DNA from: Mikania micrantha
Lineage: Eukaryota > Streptophyta > Magnoliopsida > Asterales > Asteraceae
DNA length: 64,000 nt
Assembly (NCBI GenBank): GCA_009363875.1
Contig: CM018680.1
Span: 11,291,625-11,355,624, forward strand
Direction: 5' to 3'
The notes beneath the pieces were generated by a model. That model saw nothing but the letters and a program-made list of their open reading frames with translations. It searched no databases and was not told the origin of the DNA. Shown here piece by piece: positions 55,690 to 64,000 of the stretch (position 1 is the first letter of the stretch; every line of letters starts with the position of its first letter). The position numbers were made by a program, and so were the translations under genes.

Positions 55690-56530
55690 TTTTAGACTGA
55701 TTGGCCGAATGACAGTTAATTTTGGCAAATGAACACATTCGCCGAATGAACTCCATTTGGCAAGTAGAACACATTCGCCGAATCTGAATGAAAGCATGAG
55801 TCATTCGCCGAATGAGTTTCATTCGCCGAATGAGTTTCATTCGCCGAATGAGTTTCATTCGCCGAATGGCGTCACTCGGATGAATTTGAAATTTAAACCC
55901 TTGATTAGCAAAAATTCAAATCAGTCAATAAAACTCATATATCCATGTTCAGAAACAGCCGATTAACAAGTTTAAAACATGCCAGAGTTCGGTTTAAGTC
56001 GATTTTGATCATTTATTTTAAGGGCGAATCAAGAAACCCTAAAACCCTAAAATATGATCTGATTTCGATGATTTCATGGTTGGAAATTGATGATATTTGT
56101 TCCCCAAGTACCTGAAATGATATAGAACAAGACTATCAGAGGCTGGGTCAAGATCAAACACTAGAACAAGGATCGAATGAGAAAAAGTGAGGTTCGGGCG
56201 AAAGGGGGCACACAGTTACGGCGAAAGTGTATTTGGTCGAATGAGCTTCATTCGGCCGACAGACTGTATAAATAGCCTTGCTCATTCACCGAATGAGACA
56301 GGCGAAAGGTCGGATGAAATTCAAAAACATTCGCCAAATGTGATTGACGAATGAGATATTCTTCACTACTCATTCGCCGAATGTGAATGTCGAAAGAGAC
56401 ATTCGACACAACTCATTCGCCGAATGAGACTTACTTTGTCTGATTGATTCGGTCGAATGACTCATTCGTAGAATGAGGTCATTCGGCCGAATGAATTAAG
56501 TTCATACCTCATTCGGGCGAATGTGAAATT
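55690..56530. repeat. CATTCGCCGAATG palindrome array between pol and 3' ORF
   Basis: About sixteen near-palindromic words (CATTCGCCGAATG, CATTCGGCCGAATG and variants). Four form a tight 18-bp tandem (55800-55870) and the rest are spread to 56520. The same words occur in the U3 of this element's LTR. A TATA-like TGTATAAATAG (about 56265) sits among them. Confidence 0.85.
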
Positions 56531-57146
56531 ATAACACCCAAAACACAAACTTTTTCAATATTTAATATTTTGAACATCAAGATTGTGACAATTATGAAGA
56601 TACGTCTGGTTGGTTTAGGATTCAGATAAGACAAACATCTGAACCTACAAATGATCATCTAAAATAAAATTGAAAATAGAAAATCTTTTTGTATTTTTCT
56701 GAAACAACAATTACGACTGTACAACTAGTAACTAAAGACAAAGAAACACATGTTTTTGTGAGACGTCTATTGAAAAGATAACACATGCATCTAAGCACAT
56801 CACATCAGCTTCATTGACTGTTTCACCTTAGACACATTTATCTTACGATACGATAACTGATATATTTGTCCAATCTTAAACCATACAATACACAACTACC
56901 AAACAGGCTTTATGATTACTCATGTTTTCTGATTGAGTTCCCCATTTTATTTCACCATTAAAGATCAAAATCAGTTTATAACTCATTTCTGCATATCTTA
57001 ATACCAGTCATCATAAATTCAATAAGATTTCAAATTTATTATCTTTTTGTACTTTTCTTGTTCTATCCAAATGGACGGCTACAGCTAGGTTCGTCCCAGC
57101 AATATGGCACGTGTATGGAATCGAACTTAATTTGTTCAAGTATATC

Positions 57147-57313
57147 TCAAGCTTAATACCAGCTTGCATTTATTTTTCTTCAAGCTTAATACCAGCTTGT
57201 TTTTAGTTTTCTTCAAGCTTAATACCAGCTTGTTTTTATTTTTCTTCAAGCGTAATATCAGCTTGTTTTTATTTTTCTTCAAGCTTAATACCAGTTTGTT
57301 TTTATTTTTCTTT
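57147..57313. repeat. 33-bp tandem repeat with internal inverted arms
   Basis: Five copies of a unit starting CAAGCTTAATACCAGCTTG and ending in TTTTTATTTTTCTT. CAAGCT and AGCTTG in each copy can pair. It is downstream of pol in the element's sense. Confidence 0.9.
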
Positions 57314-57640
57314 AATTGAAGCCTCATTTGATTCCATGATGACCGGTGTATGCTTGATTTGAGTCAAAAACTACTTCTCACCTAAGTGGTTTCATAAAAT
57401 GGATTCCACAAATCAGACTTTCTAAGTTATCACAAGCAGTTTATTAATTTGTAGAGTTGGCCTATCAGTACATCATATCATAATTTTCTTGTGTATTCAG
57501 CTTACACATTCAATTCAGCTTCTATATCATGATAGATTAATGTGTCACTTTTTCAAAGAAAGACCATCTCAATTTTAACTTTTTCAATTGTTTTTGGATT
57601 TTTAAATTTTTTTAAATGTTTTTGGTTTTTCAGTATTCAA

Positions 57641-57655
57641 CTATCTCCCCCTATA
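57641..57655 (-). promoter_or_regulatory. Second polypurine-tract-like site after pol
   Basis: The minus strand TATAGGGGGAGATAG, 112 nt after the pol stop, closely resembles the functional tract CCAAGGGGGAGTT at 52063. It is not followed by an LTR start. Confidence 0.7.
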
Positions 57656-57766
57656 AACCTAAAACAGAAAATCTTTTTGAGTTTTTAATTAAGAAAAGAA
57701 ACTAGACGAGAAAAACTGAAATAAAATTAAATAGACAAAACAAAAACTATCTAAGAAAAGCGATGA

Positions 57767-60700
57767 TCATTTGTTAGATTCAGATGAAGGTAGGACTTCA
57801 TCCTTTTGGAAAACACCATTAGCCGATAACAGATATAAAAATCTAGGTTTATCAAAAGCTTTTGTGTAAAGATCGGCTTTCTGGTGTTCGGTGTGAATTT
57901 TAACGACATCGATTAATTTCTTTTCAGAACAATCACGTATGAAGTGATATTTAATGTCGATGTGTTTTGTTTTGGAGTGCTGAACAGGATTCTTAGTGAC
58001 AGCTATGGCAGCAGTATTATCAATATATATAGGAGTGTTAGAAAAATGTAACCCATAATCCCTGAGTTGCTGTTGTATCCAGATGATTTGAGAACAGCAA
58101 CTAGCAGCAGCAATGTATTCAGCTTCACAGGTTGAAGTAGACACCGACGTCTGCTTCTTGCACTGCCAGGTAACTAATCGGGTTCCAAAGAACTGACATC
58201 CCGCAGATGTTGACTTGAAGTCTCTTTTGCAGCCACCATAATCAGAGTCACTGTATGCAGTGAGCTCAAAGTTATCATCATTAGGGTACCATAAACCAAG
58301 ATCTGGTGTACCCTTCAGATACCGCATAATCCTCTTGACAGCAGTGAGATGGGAGACTCTTGGTTTTGATTGATACCATGCACACAAGCATGTGGCGAAC
58401 ATGATGTCTGGCCGATAAGCAGTAAGATACATAAGAGACCCAATCATTCCTCGATACAAAGTAGCATCAATTAACTCCCCCTTTTCATCTGGTGTAATCC
58501 CGTGATTGACAGCCAGTGGGGTACCAGCAGGCTTTGCATCAGACATACTGAACCGTCTCAGTATATCCCCAACATATTTGGTTTGATGAATGAAGATTCC
58601 TGCCTCAGACTGATCTACTTGTAATCCCAGAAAAAATTTCATCTCTCCCATTGAGCTCATCTCGAACTTCTCTTTCATAACCTTTTCAAAATCTTTGCAC
58701 ACATCATCATTTGTTGAACCGAAGATGATGTCGTCCACATATACTTGCACCAAGAGTAAGTCACTCTCCTTTTCTCGAATGAACAGTGTACAGTCAATTA
58801 CACCTCTTCTGAACCCGTTGTTCAGAAGGTGAGTAGACAATGTTTCATACCAGGCTCGCGGTGCTTGATGCAATCCATATAAGGCCTTGTCTAGCTTGAA
58901 GACTTGGTCTCTATGCAATGGATCCTCAAACCCGGGAGGTTGACTGACATACACTGTTTCATTTATAACACCATGAAGAAACGCACTTTTTACATCCATC
59001 TGATAAACTTTGAACCTTTTGAAGGATGCATAAGCCAAGAAGATACGGATGGCTTCAAGTCTAGCAACTGGTGCAAATACTTCATTATAGTCCAAACCAT
59101 CTATCTGTCTGAATCCCTGAACAACCAGACGTGCCTTGTTTCGCACTATGATCCCGTGATCATCTTTCTTGCAACGAAGAACCCATCGAGTGCCAATTAC
59201 TTTTGCACCGTTTGGTCTGTCTACCAATTGCCAGACACCTAACTTTTTGAACTGAAGGATTTCTTCTTGCATTGCATCTACCCATGACTCTTCCTTGAGA
59301 GCTTCAGTGACAGTACGTGGCTCAACTTGGGAGATGAAGCAGGAATGAGCACAAAAGCTTACATCTGCAAAATCAAGAATGTCTGCAAGTCCTCCTGAAG
59401 AAACCTGATTTCTTGTCTTGACCCCATCCAAAGGACTTCCAATAATATTTTCTTGAGGATGAATCCGATTAATTCGTCCAACAGGGTGAGCGGGAACTTC
59501 AACCTGTGGATCAAGATTATTCAAATTCAGATCCTCAAGTCCTGGTACAAGATTGTCAACAGCTGGTTCAGGGGCAGCTAGAGGAACTAAGTTGTCGTCT
59601 GTGTCTGAACTGTCATCATTTTTCTGTGCTGTGGGAGTTGAAACAGATGAAGGTTGCATTTGTTCTTCAGGTGCATTCTGTGCATCATACAGCATCTGAA
59701 CAGCAACATCTTCATCAGTGTACATAAGAGGCATGTTGAAGGAGTCAAACAGATCAGAATAATTGAACATCCAATCAGGACCCTTCCCAGGTGGGGGCAT
59801 GGAATACTTCTGAACATCAACATGGTACCACTCCTCCACATTTTGAGTTGATCTGTTATAAACTCTTTTGTTTGGAGTGCTGTACCCAAGAAAATACCCT
59901 TCTTCCACCTTTTCGTTAAACTTGCCTTGCTCATGTTTTTTAAGCATAGTGCATGGTGCACCAAATGGTTCAAGGTACTTAAGATTTGGCTTTCTGTTAT
60001 GGAGCAATTCGAAACAAGTTTTCCCATGTCTCTTTACTATCAACACTCGATTTAGAGTGTAGCAAGCATTAGCTATAGCTTCATTCCAGAATTGAACTGG
60101 AAGAGAAGAATCTGCAAGCATAGTCCTAGCAGCCTCAATCAAAGTCCTGTTCTTTCGCTCAGCAACACCGTTCATTTGGGGAACATATGGTGCACTAAAT
60201 TGCTGAACAATACCTCGTTCATTACAAAAGTTCTCCATGTTGTGATTTTTGAACTCTGTCCCATTGTCGGTTCTGAATATGCGAATCTTGAGCTTATAAA
60301 GAGATTCAAGTTTGGTAACTAACACTTGAATACAGTCAAACGTTTTCGACTTCTCCTTCAGAAAGAAAACCCAAGAGTATCTGGAATATTCATCAGTGAT
60401 GACAAGACAGTATTGATCCCCAGCAATACTCTTGCGGTTAACTGGACCAAAAAGATCCAAATGGAGCAGCTCAAGTGGAACAGAGATTGAGTGATACTTG
60501 TTCGATTTGTGAGACTGCTTGACTTGCTTTCCTTTCTTGCAAGATACACAGACATCAGACAGCTTGAAATTCTTCAGACAGACCCCCTCAACCAGATTGT
60601 TGTGTACCAAGTGGTTCATCCTGCGTAGACTCAAATGACCCATTCTCTTATGCCAAAGAATTGAATCTTTTTCTGTTGCCTTTGACATAAAACATGAAGC

Positions 60701-61105
60701 TGTGGAGGATGTAGTTGAAGCTGTGGCCATATTGAGTACGTACAAGTCTTGTTTCCTGGGGGCAGACATCAAGATCCAATCTTCAGGAATAACTACATCT
60801 TGCTTTAGAATGTAGCATTTGGAATCATCAAAAAGAACTTTGTAGCTTTTATCACAGATCTGTGATACAGAAAGCAGATTATTCTCCAATTGTTTGACAT
60901 ATCTGACTTTGTCAAATGAAACTTGCCCTTTTGATAAGATTCCCTCTCCCGTGATGAAACCACCTTTATCACCAGCAAAAGCTACATAACCACCTCGAAC
61001 TGAGTTAACCTCGGTGAGTAGCGAAATATCACCAGTCATATGCCTAGAAGCCCCACTATCAACAATCCAATTGCTGTTAAAAGCAGCTGTTGGGGCAACC
61101 TGCAC
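57767..61105 (-). CDS. Ty1/copia (Sirevirus) pol, intact
   Basis: 1,112 residues, uninterrupted. Protease VDSGASRHM at residues 16-24; GAG-pre-integrase WHKRMGHLSLRRMNHL with CVSCKKGKQ (about 150-195); integrase DLFGPV, RTDNGTEF and NGVAERKNRTLIE (about 217-330); RT with KARLVVQGF, YQMDVKSAFLHG and YVDDIIFGS (about 640-830); RNase H SDSDYGG and STCEAEYIAAA (about 970-1020), ending LYTKAF. Catalytic residues appear present. It starts about 14 nt after the gag stop in another frame, so a recoding or frame change at the junction is needed. Protease, integrase and RT would act in the virus-like particle and nucleus. Confidence 0.95.
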   Translation of the reverse strand: MQVAPTAAFNSNWIVDSGASRHMTGDISLLTEVNSVRGGYVAFAGDKGGFITGEGILSKGQVSFDKVRYVKQLENNLLSVSQICDKSYKVLFDDSKCYILKQDVVIPEDWILMSAPRKQDLYVLNMATASTTSSTASCFMSKATEKDSILWHKRMGHLSLRRMNHLVHNNLVEGVCLKNFKLSDVCVSCKKGKQVKQSHKSNKYHSISVPLELLHLDLFGPVNRKSIAGDQYCLVITDEYSRYSWVFFLKEKSKTFDCIQVLVTKLESLYKLKIRIFRTDNGTEFKNHNMENFCNERGIVQQFSAPYVPQMNGVAERKNRTLIEAARTMLADSSLPVQFWNEAIANACYTLNRVLIVKRHGKTCFELLHNRKPNLKYLEPFGAPCTMLKKHEQGKFNEKVEEGYFLGYSTPNKRVYNRSTQNVEEWYHVDVQKYSMPPPGKGPDWMFNYSDLFDSFNMPLMYTDEDVAVQMLYDAQNAPEEQMQPSSVSTPTAQKNDDSSDTDDNLVPLAAPEPAVDNLVPGLEDLNLNNLDPQVEVPAHPVGRINRIHPQENIIGSPLDGVKTRNQVSSGGLADILDFADVSFCAHSCFISQVEPRTVTEALKEESWVDAMQEEILQFKKLGVWQLVDRPNGAKVIGTRWVLRCKKDDHGIIVRNKARLVVQGFRQIDGLDYNEVFAPVARLEAIRIFLAYASFKRFKVYQMDVKSAFLHGVINETVYVSQPPGFEDPLHRDQVFKLDKALYGLHQAPRAWYETLSTHLLNNGFRRGVIDCTLFIREKESDLLLVQVYVDDIIFGSTNDDVCKDFEKVMKEKFEMSSMGEMKFFLGLQVDQSEAGIFIHQTKYVGDILRRFSMSDAKPAGTPLAVNHGITPDEKGELIDATLYRGMIGSLMYLTAYRPDIMFATCLCAWYQSKPRVSHLTAVKRIMRYLKGTPDLGLWYPNDDNFELTAYSDSDYGGCKRDFKSTSAGCQFFGTRLVTWQCKKQTSVSTSTCEAEYIAAASCCSQIIWIQQQLRDYGLHFSNTPIYIDNTAAIAVTKNPVQHSKTKHIDIKYHFIRDCSEKKLIDVVKIHTEHQKADLYTKAFDKPRFLYLLSANGVFQKDEVLPSSESNK

Positions 61106-61118
61106 ATATATGAAACAG

Positions 61119-63371
61119 TTAGTTCAATTTGGGAACCCAAGCCTTGATAGTCTTGGGTTGACCCAATGAGTCTCGGATCATAACATCAATCCATTTGCCA
61201 TCTGGAACAGCCGTGTCTGAAGTGGGTGAAACTGTGGTCTGAGACTTTACTTTCCAGATTGCATTTTTACTGAAAGACTTTTTCAGATAAATGGATGATG
61301 ATTTAGATGGATCAACATTAACAGTTTTGAGAACATTCGAGTTAATCAGTTTCCCTTTACCCTTGTCCACAGATTTAGCCTGATTTGGTTGTTTGAGTTT
61401 TGGCAGGATTGACTCAGGATAAAATTTGACAGGTTTGACAAAAACTCTACTTGGTTGTCTGGGTGGTGCAACCTTTGGTCTAAGCAACTGTGGGCAGAAT
61501 CTAACAATGTGCCCAGGTGCACCACACTCAAAACAAACTCTCTTACCCTTTTTGTGAAAATGTTTTAATTTAGAAAAACAAGGCCTTTTAGGTTTAAAAA
61601 CATTTGTTTTAGGCATTTTTTGATTAAAACCCAAACCCTTTTTACCATTTGGAACAAGATTGTCAAACTTGTTCAACACACAAGCTTCATTTTCTGTTGA
61701 GGCTTTCACAAACTTTAAGGCTTGATAAATCTTTGAAGAAGAGATTGGGTCGCCTTTCATGACAGCAGAGGGTTGATTCTGAGCAGTAATACTACCAGAT
61801 GAATCATCAGATTCATCATCAGAATCTGAAACCCAATCTCCAACAGTCCCATCCACAAGAGATTCCTCTGTCAGGGAGGAACCCTCATCAGTGATCATCC
61901 CAATTGGATCAATTACTAATGGAGTTTTGACTTGAAAATCTTTAACATCTTTGTCATTACGTGAGTTGACAAAGCTGTTTAAGATTGGTGGAGGACAATG
62001 CTGATAATTCTCCTTTCCCTTATCCTTTTGATCAGTACCCTTACTGATCATGTGGTCAATGATATATGATGCACTTTCATAGCTTTTGAGCTTTTGACCC
62101 AGGGTCTCATAGTCACATTCGACTATGGCTAACTTCTTCTTTATCTCATTAATGGTATTGACATAAGAAGTAATAGCATCTTGCTTGTTTAGAACAGCAA
62201 TCTCAGCCTCATGAAGTTGTCTGTTTAAAAGTTCAATTTTAGATTGAAAATCTTATTCATTTGCTTTTAAAACTTTGTTAGCATCAATACATTGGTTGAG
62301 ATCACTGATCAAAGCAGCATTGTGATTCTGATAGGAAAGAACCTTGCTTTTAAGGTCAACACAATTAAAACAGTTAGAATCAGAAGATGAACAATCATCA
62401 GATACCTGCTCAGGTTGTGAAGTTGCAGCAGGTGTAGCAGATGAATTTACCATCAAAGCAAACTAAGTAGGAGGATCTTCAATATCAGTCTCAGAATCAG
62501 ATTGAGTGTCAGAATCAGTCAAGCTCTCAGACTCTGATCCAGATGTTTCTTCTATCTTGATCTGTGCTCTTTCAACAGTACTCTCATCAAATTGATCATC
62601 CAACTTCTGGATTTCAGCAACACAAGCTTGATCTTTCCCCCTATTCAGAATTAAATCTGAAATCCCAGTTTTCACATTCATCCTGCTGTACCATCAAAGC
62701 TTTGCCTGTATTTGAAGAACTAGTCTGAGCAGGAGAATCAATAGGAACAAGTCTTCACTCTGGATTTGCTGCAGAAGACTTTTGATGCTGAAAAGGATTC
62801 TTGTTTCCAGCTTTCTTAGGATGCTTGCACTGTCTAGCAAAGTGACCCTTTTCTCCACAATTGTAGCAAGTGACAGAAGCCAAATCAAATCCAAACTTTG
62901 AATCTTTGTTCAAGTTGATGTCTTTTCCAGTTCTCTTCACAAAATCTTTAGCTCTTCTGACAGCACTAGCTAAAGCCCACATTATATCAATCCTTTCCAT
63001 GTCATCTAGTTCTATCTGAGAGTAATCATCATTAGTCAAATAAGGATTGCCAATATGTCCTGCTACTAAACCATCATAAGAGCTGACTAGAGTAGATAAC
63101 AGTCCCATGTGCTCCTTGGCAATCTCTACAGTCACTTTATCAAAGTTTTCTGTGTTTAAACTTGTTACAGGCTGATGATGTTCTTTCTGAGGATTGGATG
63201 AAGAGGATGATTGACTAAAATGAATCTGAGTAGATGATGGAGCTTCAGTAGTCTGAGAAACAAATGTTGTCTTCAATGGAGCATGAGAAGATGATTTCTC
63301 AACTGTAGGAGTTGAATAATACAACGATGGGTCCTGGACTTGAGCAACTCTCTTGGCCTTCCACTTGTACT
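61119..63371 (-). pseudogene. Sirevirus gag, 5' truncated and broken
   Basis: Opens at the junction with YKWKAKRVAQVQDPS and continues in one frame through CYNCGEKGHFARQCKHPKK (about 62870) to a stop at 62755. A frame change follows near 62640. A second frame then runs through Ser/Glu/Asp-rich sequence to 61119, with stops at 62463 and 62253, a second knuckle CFECGAPGHIVRFC (about 61530), and the usual Sirevirus gag ending IKAWVPKLN. The N-terminal gag domain is missing. The lesions contrast with the intact pol. Confidence 0.8.
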
Positions 63372-63638
63372 ATATACAGTAACTATGTGTACATATACGA
63401 TTGTGAACAGTGTTTGTATTATCAGAAATCTAAATACAATAAATCGTTGTACGTATTTTCGTGTAAACTTAAATACAGTAAGTGCAACGTACATTTGAAA
63501 CATTAGTTGTGTGTATTTAAGTGAAAACTTAAGTACAGTTAACACAACAAATCACGAGAAACAACGATGTTCAAGTGAATAACAGAAACAAATTGGTTGC
63601 GATCTGATATCCATAGATGACAGGAATCAGATGGCCGA
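63372..63638 (+). mobile_element. Gypsy LTR U3 fragment (family E3)
   Basis: Plus strand GGTTGCGATCTGATATCCAT, GATGACAGGAATCAG and ACATTAGTTGTGTGTATTTA match the reverse complement of 9430-9710 closely. It is bounded on the left by the Sirevirus gag and on the right by TGTGACAATCCG, so both ends are recombination or insertion junctions. Confidence 0.75.
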
Positions 63639-63656
63639 TGTGACAATCCGACTTTT
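63639..63656 (+). other. 18-bp LTR-start tag fused to gag
   Basis: TGTGACAATCCGACTTTT is identical to the first 18 bases of the Tekay LTR (30761 and 39825). It then switches straight into a gag reading frame with no LTR body, primer site or leader. Confidence 0.7.
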
Positions 63657-63657
63657 T

Positions 63658-64000
63658 GAGTTAGCTGTCGGGGGACTACCGCCCAGCATCCGGGGTCATG
63701 TGATTTCTGCCCACCCTACTACCATGGAGTTAGCTGTTACATTGTCAGCATCCCTGACATATATGATGGTTGCCTCTGGGGCATTCAAGAAGGAGGCTGA
63801 CTCAGCCAAGGCTGGAACTTCCAAGAAGTCGGATAAACGTCCGGCTAAGAAACAAAATGTGGCTAGAAACATTGTTGCCACTACTCAAACTCCAATACGC
63901 AACCAGCCACAACCATTAGAGATCAGGAAGCCATACACTGGCACTGCACCTCTGTGCAACTCATGCCAGTTTCATCACTTTCCAAATGTCCCGTGCAGAC
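63658..64000 (+). CDS. Ty3/gypsy gag fragment, continues beyond window
   Basis: Open frame of 114 codons with no start at its left edge: ELAVGGLPPSIRGHVISAHP, then TTMELAVTLSASLTYMMV, a K/A-rich linker, and the beginning of a zinc knuckle CNSCQFHHFPNVPC at the window end. It aligns with IGGLVPQIQGMVTSANPTT of the intact chromovirus gag (about 35290). It is 5' truncated at the 18-bp LTR tag. What follows is outside the window. Confidence 0.8.

Larger units (their letters stand above)
50855..63371 (-). mobile_element. Ty1/copia Sirevirus-type element, 5' truncated
   Basis: Minus-strand order from the right: partial gag (63371-61119), pol (61105-57767), a 2.1-kb noncoding stretch, a long accessory ORF (55606-52071), a polypurine tract and the 3' LTR (52050-50855). 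The copia order (protease, integrase, RT, RNase H) and the large 3' ORF fit Sireviruses. The 5' LTR, primer site and gag N-terminus are gone at the 63371/63372 junction. The 3' LTR sits in the E3-sister LTR. Confidence 0.88.

Noticed and set aside
57147..57313. CRISPR-like regular repeats
   Set aside because: Units are contiguous with no unique spacers, and the context is a plant retrotransposon.

Overview
The window looks like plant nuclear DNA, most likely from a large, repeat-rich eudicot genome. The base for this is the transposon set: Ty3/gypsy chromoviruses of Tekay/Del type, an Athila-type gypsy element, a Ty1/copia Sirevirus, PIF/Harbinger, hAT, Mutator-like and Helitron elements, and tRNA-derived and AU-type SINEs. 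Primer-binding sites match plant initiator tRNA-Met and tRNA-Asp. An Asteraceae source is a guess from the style of the LTRs. I found no convincing host gene, rRNA, functional tRNA or CRISPR array. The window is a nest of mobile elements inserted into one another.

Layout. 1-3214: 3' end of a gypsy element (degenerate chromodomain, polypurine tract, LTR from 824) abutting an LTR fragment on the minus strand. 3215-5090: nothing recognised. 5093-12167: minus-strand gypsy material, with a gag remnant, a long LTR (right edge 9755) and a second LTR family (right edge 12167) that the first one interrupts. 12500-21520: Mutator-like ULP1/DUF1985 relics with GC-rich palindromic arrays, a Helitron (15282-16094), a SINE with a perfect 16-bp target duplication (16234-16421), and a solo LTR (18824-21080). 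21804-23610: a nearly intact PIF/Harbinger element. 23804-26765: a long-TIR Mutator-like element, a second SINE, an hAT element and an AU-type SINE.

26998-46222: an old, internally deleted Athila-type element (minus strand, TSD TATAT). A young Tekay-type chromovirus (30761-42678, plus strand, TSD CCATA) has inserted into its protease active-site codons. The Tekay LTRs differ, as far as I can see, only by four single-base homopolymer changes. Its gag-pol has one in-frame stop, and it carries an extra acidic coiled-coil ORF ahead of gag. 46228-48100: an ACGT-palindrome cluster, a degenerate ORF and a LINE 3' end. 48100-50854: a plus-strand LTR, sister to the one ending at 9755. 50855-63371: a Sirevirus (minus strand) with intact pol, broken gag, a long accessory ORF between pol and the 3' LTR, and a 5' truncation. 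63372-64000: an LTR fragment joined to a gypsy gag fragment that runs off the window.

The most interesting pattern recurs across the LTR families. At least six divergent gypsy LTRs, on both strands, carry a consensus 5' splice donor (usually AAG|GTGAGT) followed within about 15 nt by a short stem whose two arms change together (GCCCC/GGGGC, GTCCC/GGGAC, AGCCC/GGGCT). This suggests a conserved structured leader-intron signal. The Sirevirus and the Tekay element also both have a decoy polypurine tract just after pol, then extra sequence, then the real tract. Both carry an acidic, basic-cluster-containing, coiled-coil accessory ORF. Each LTR family has its own dense array of a private short motif.
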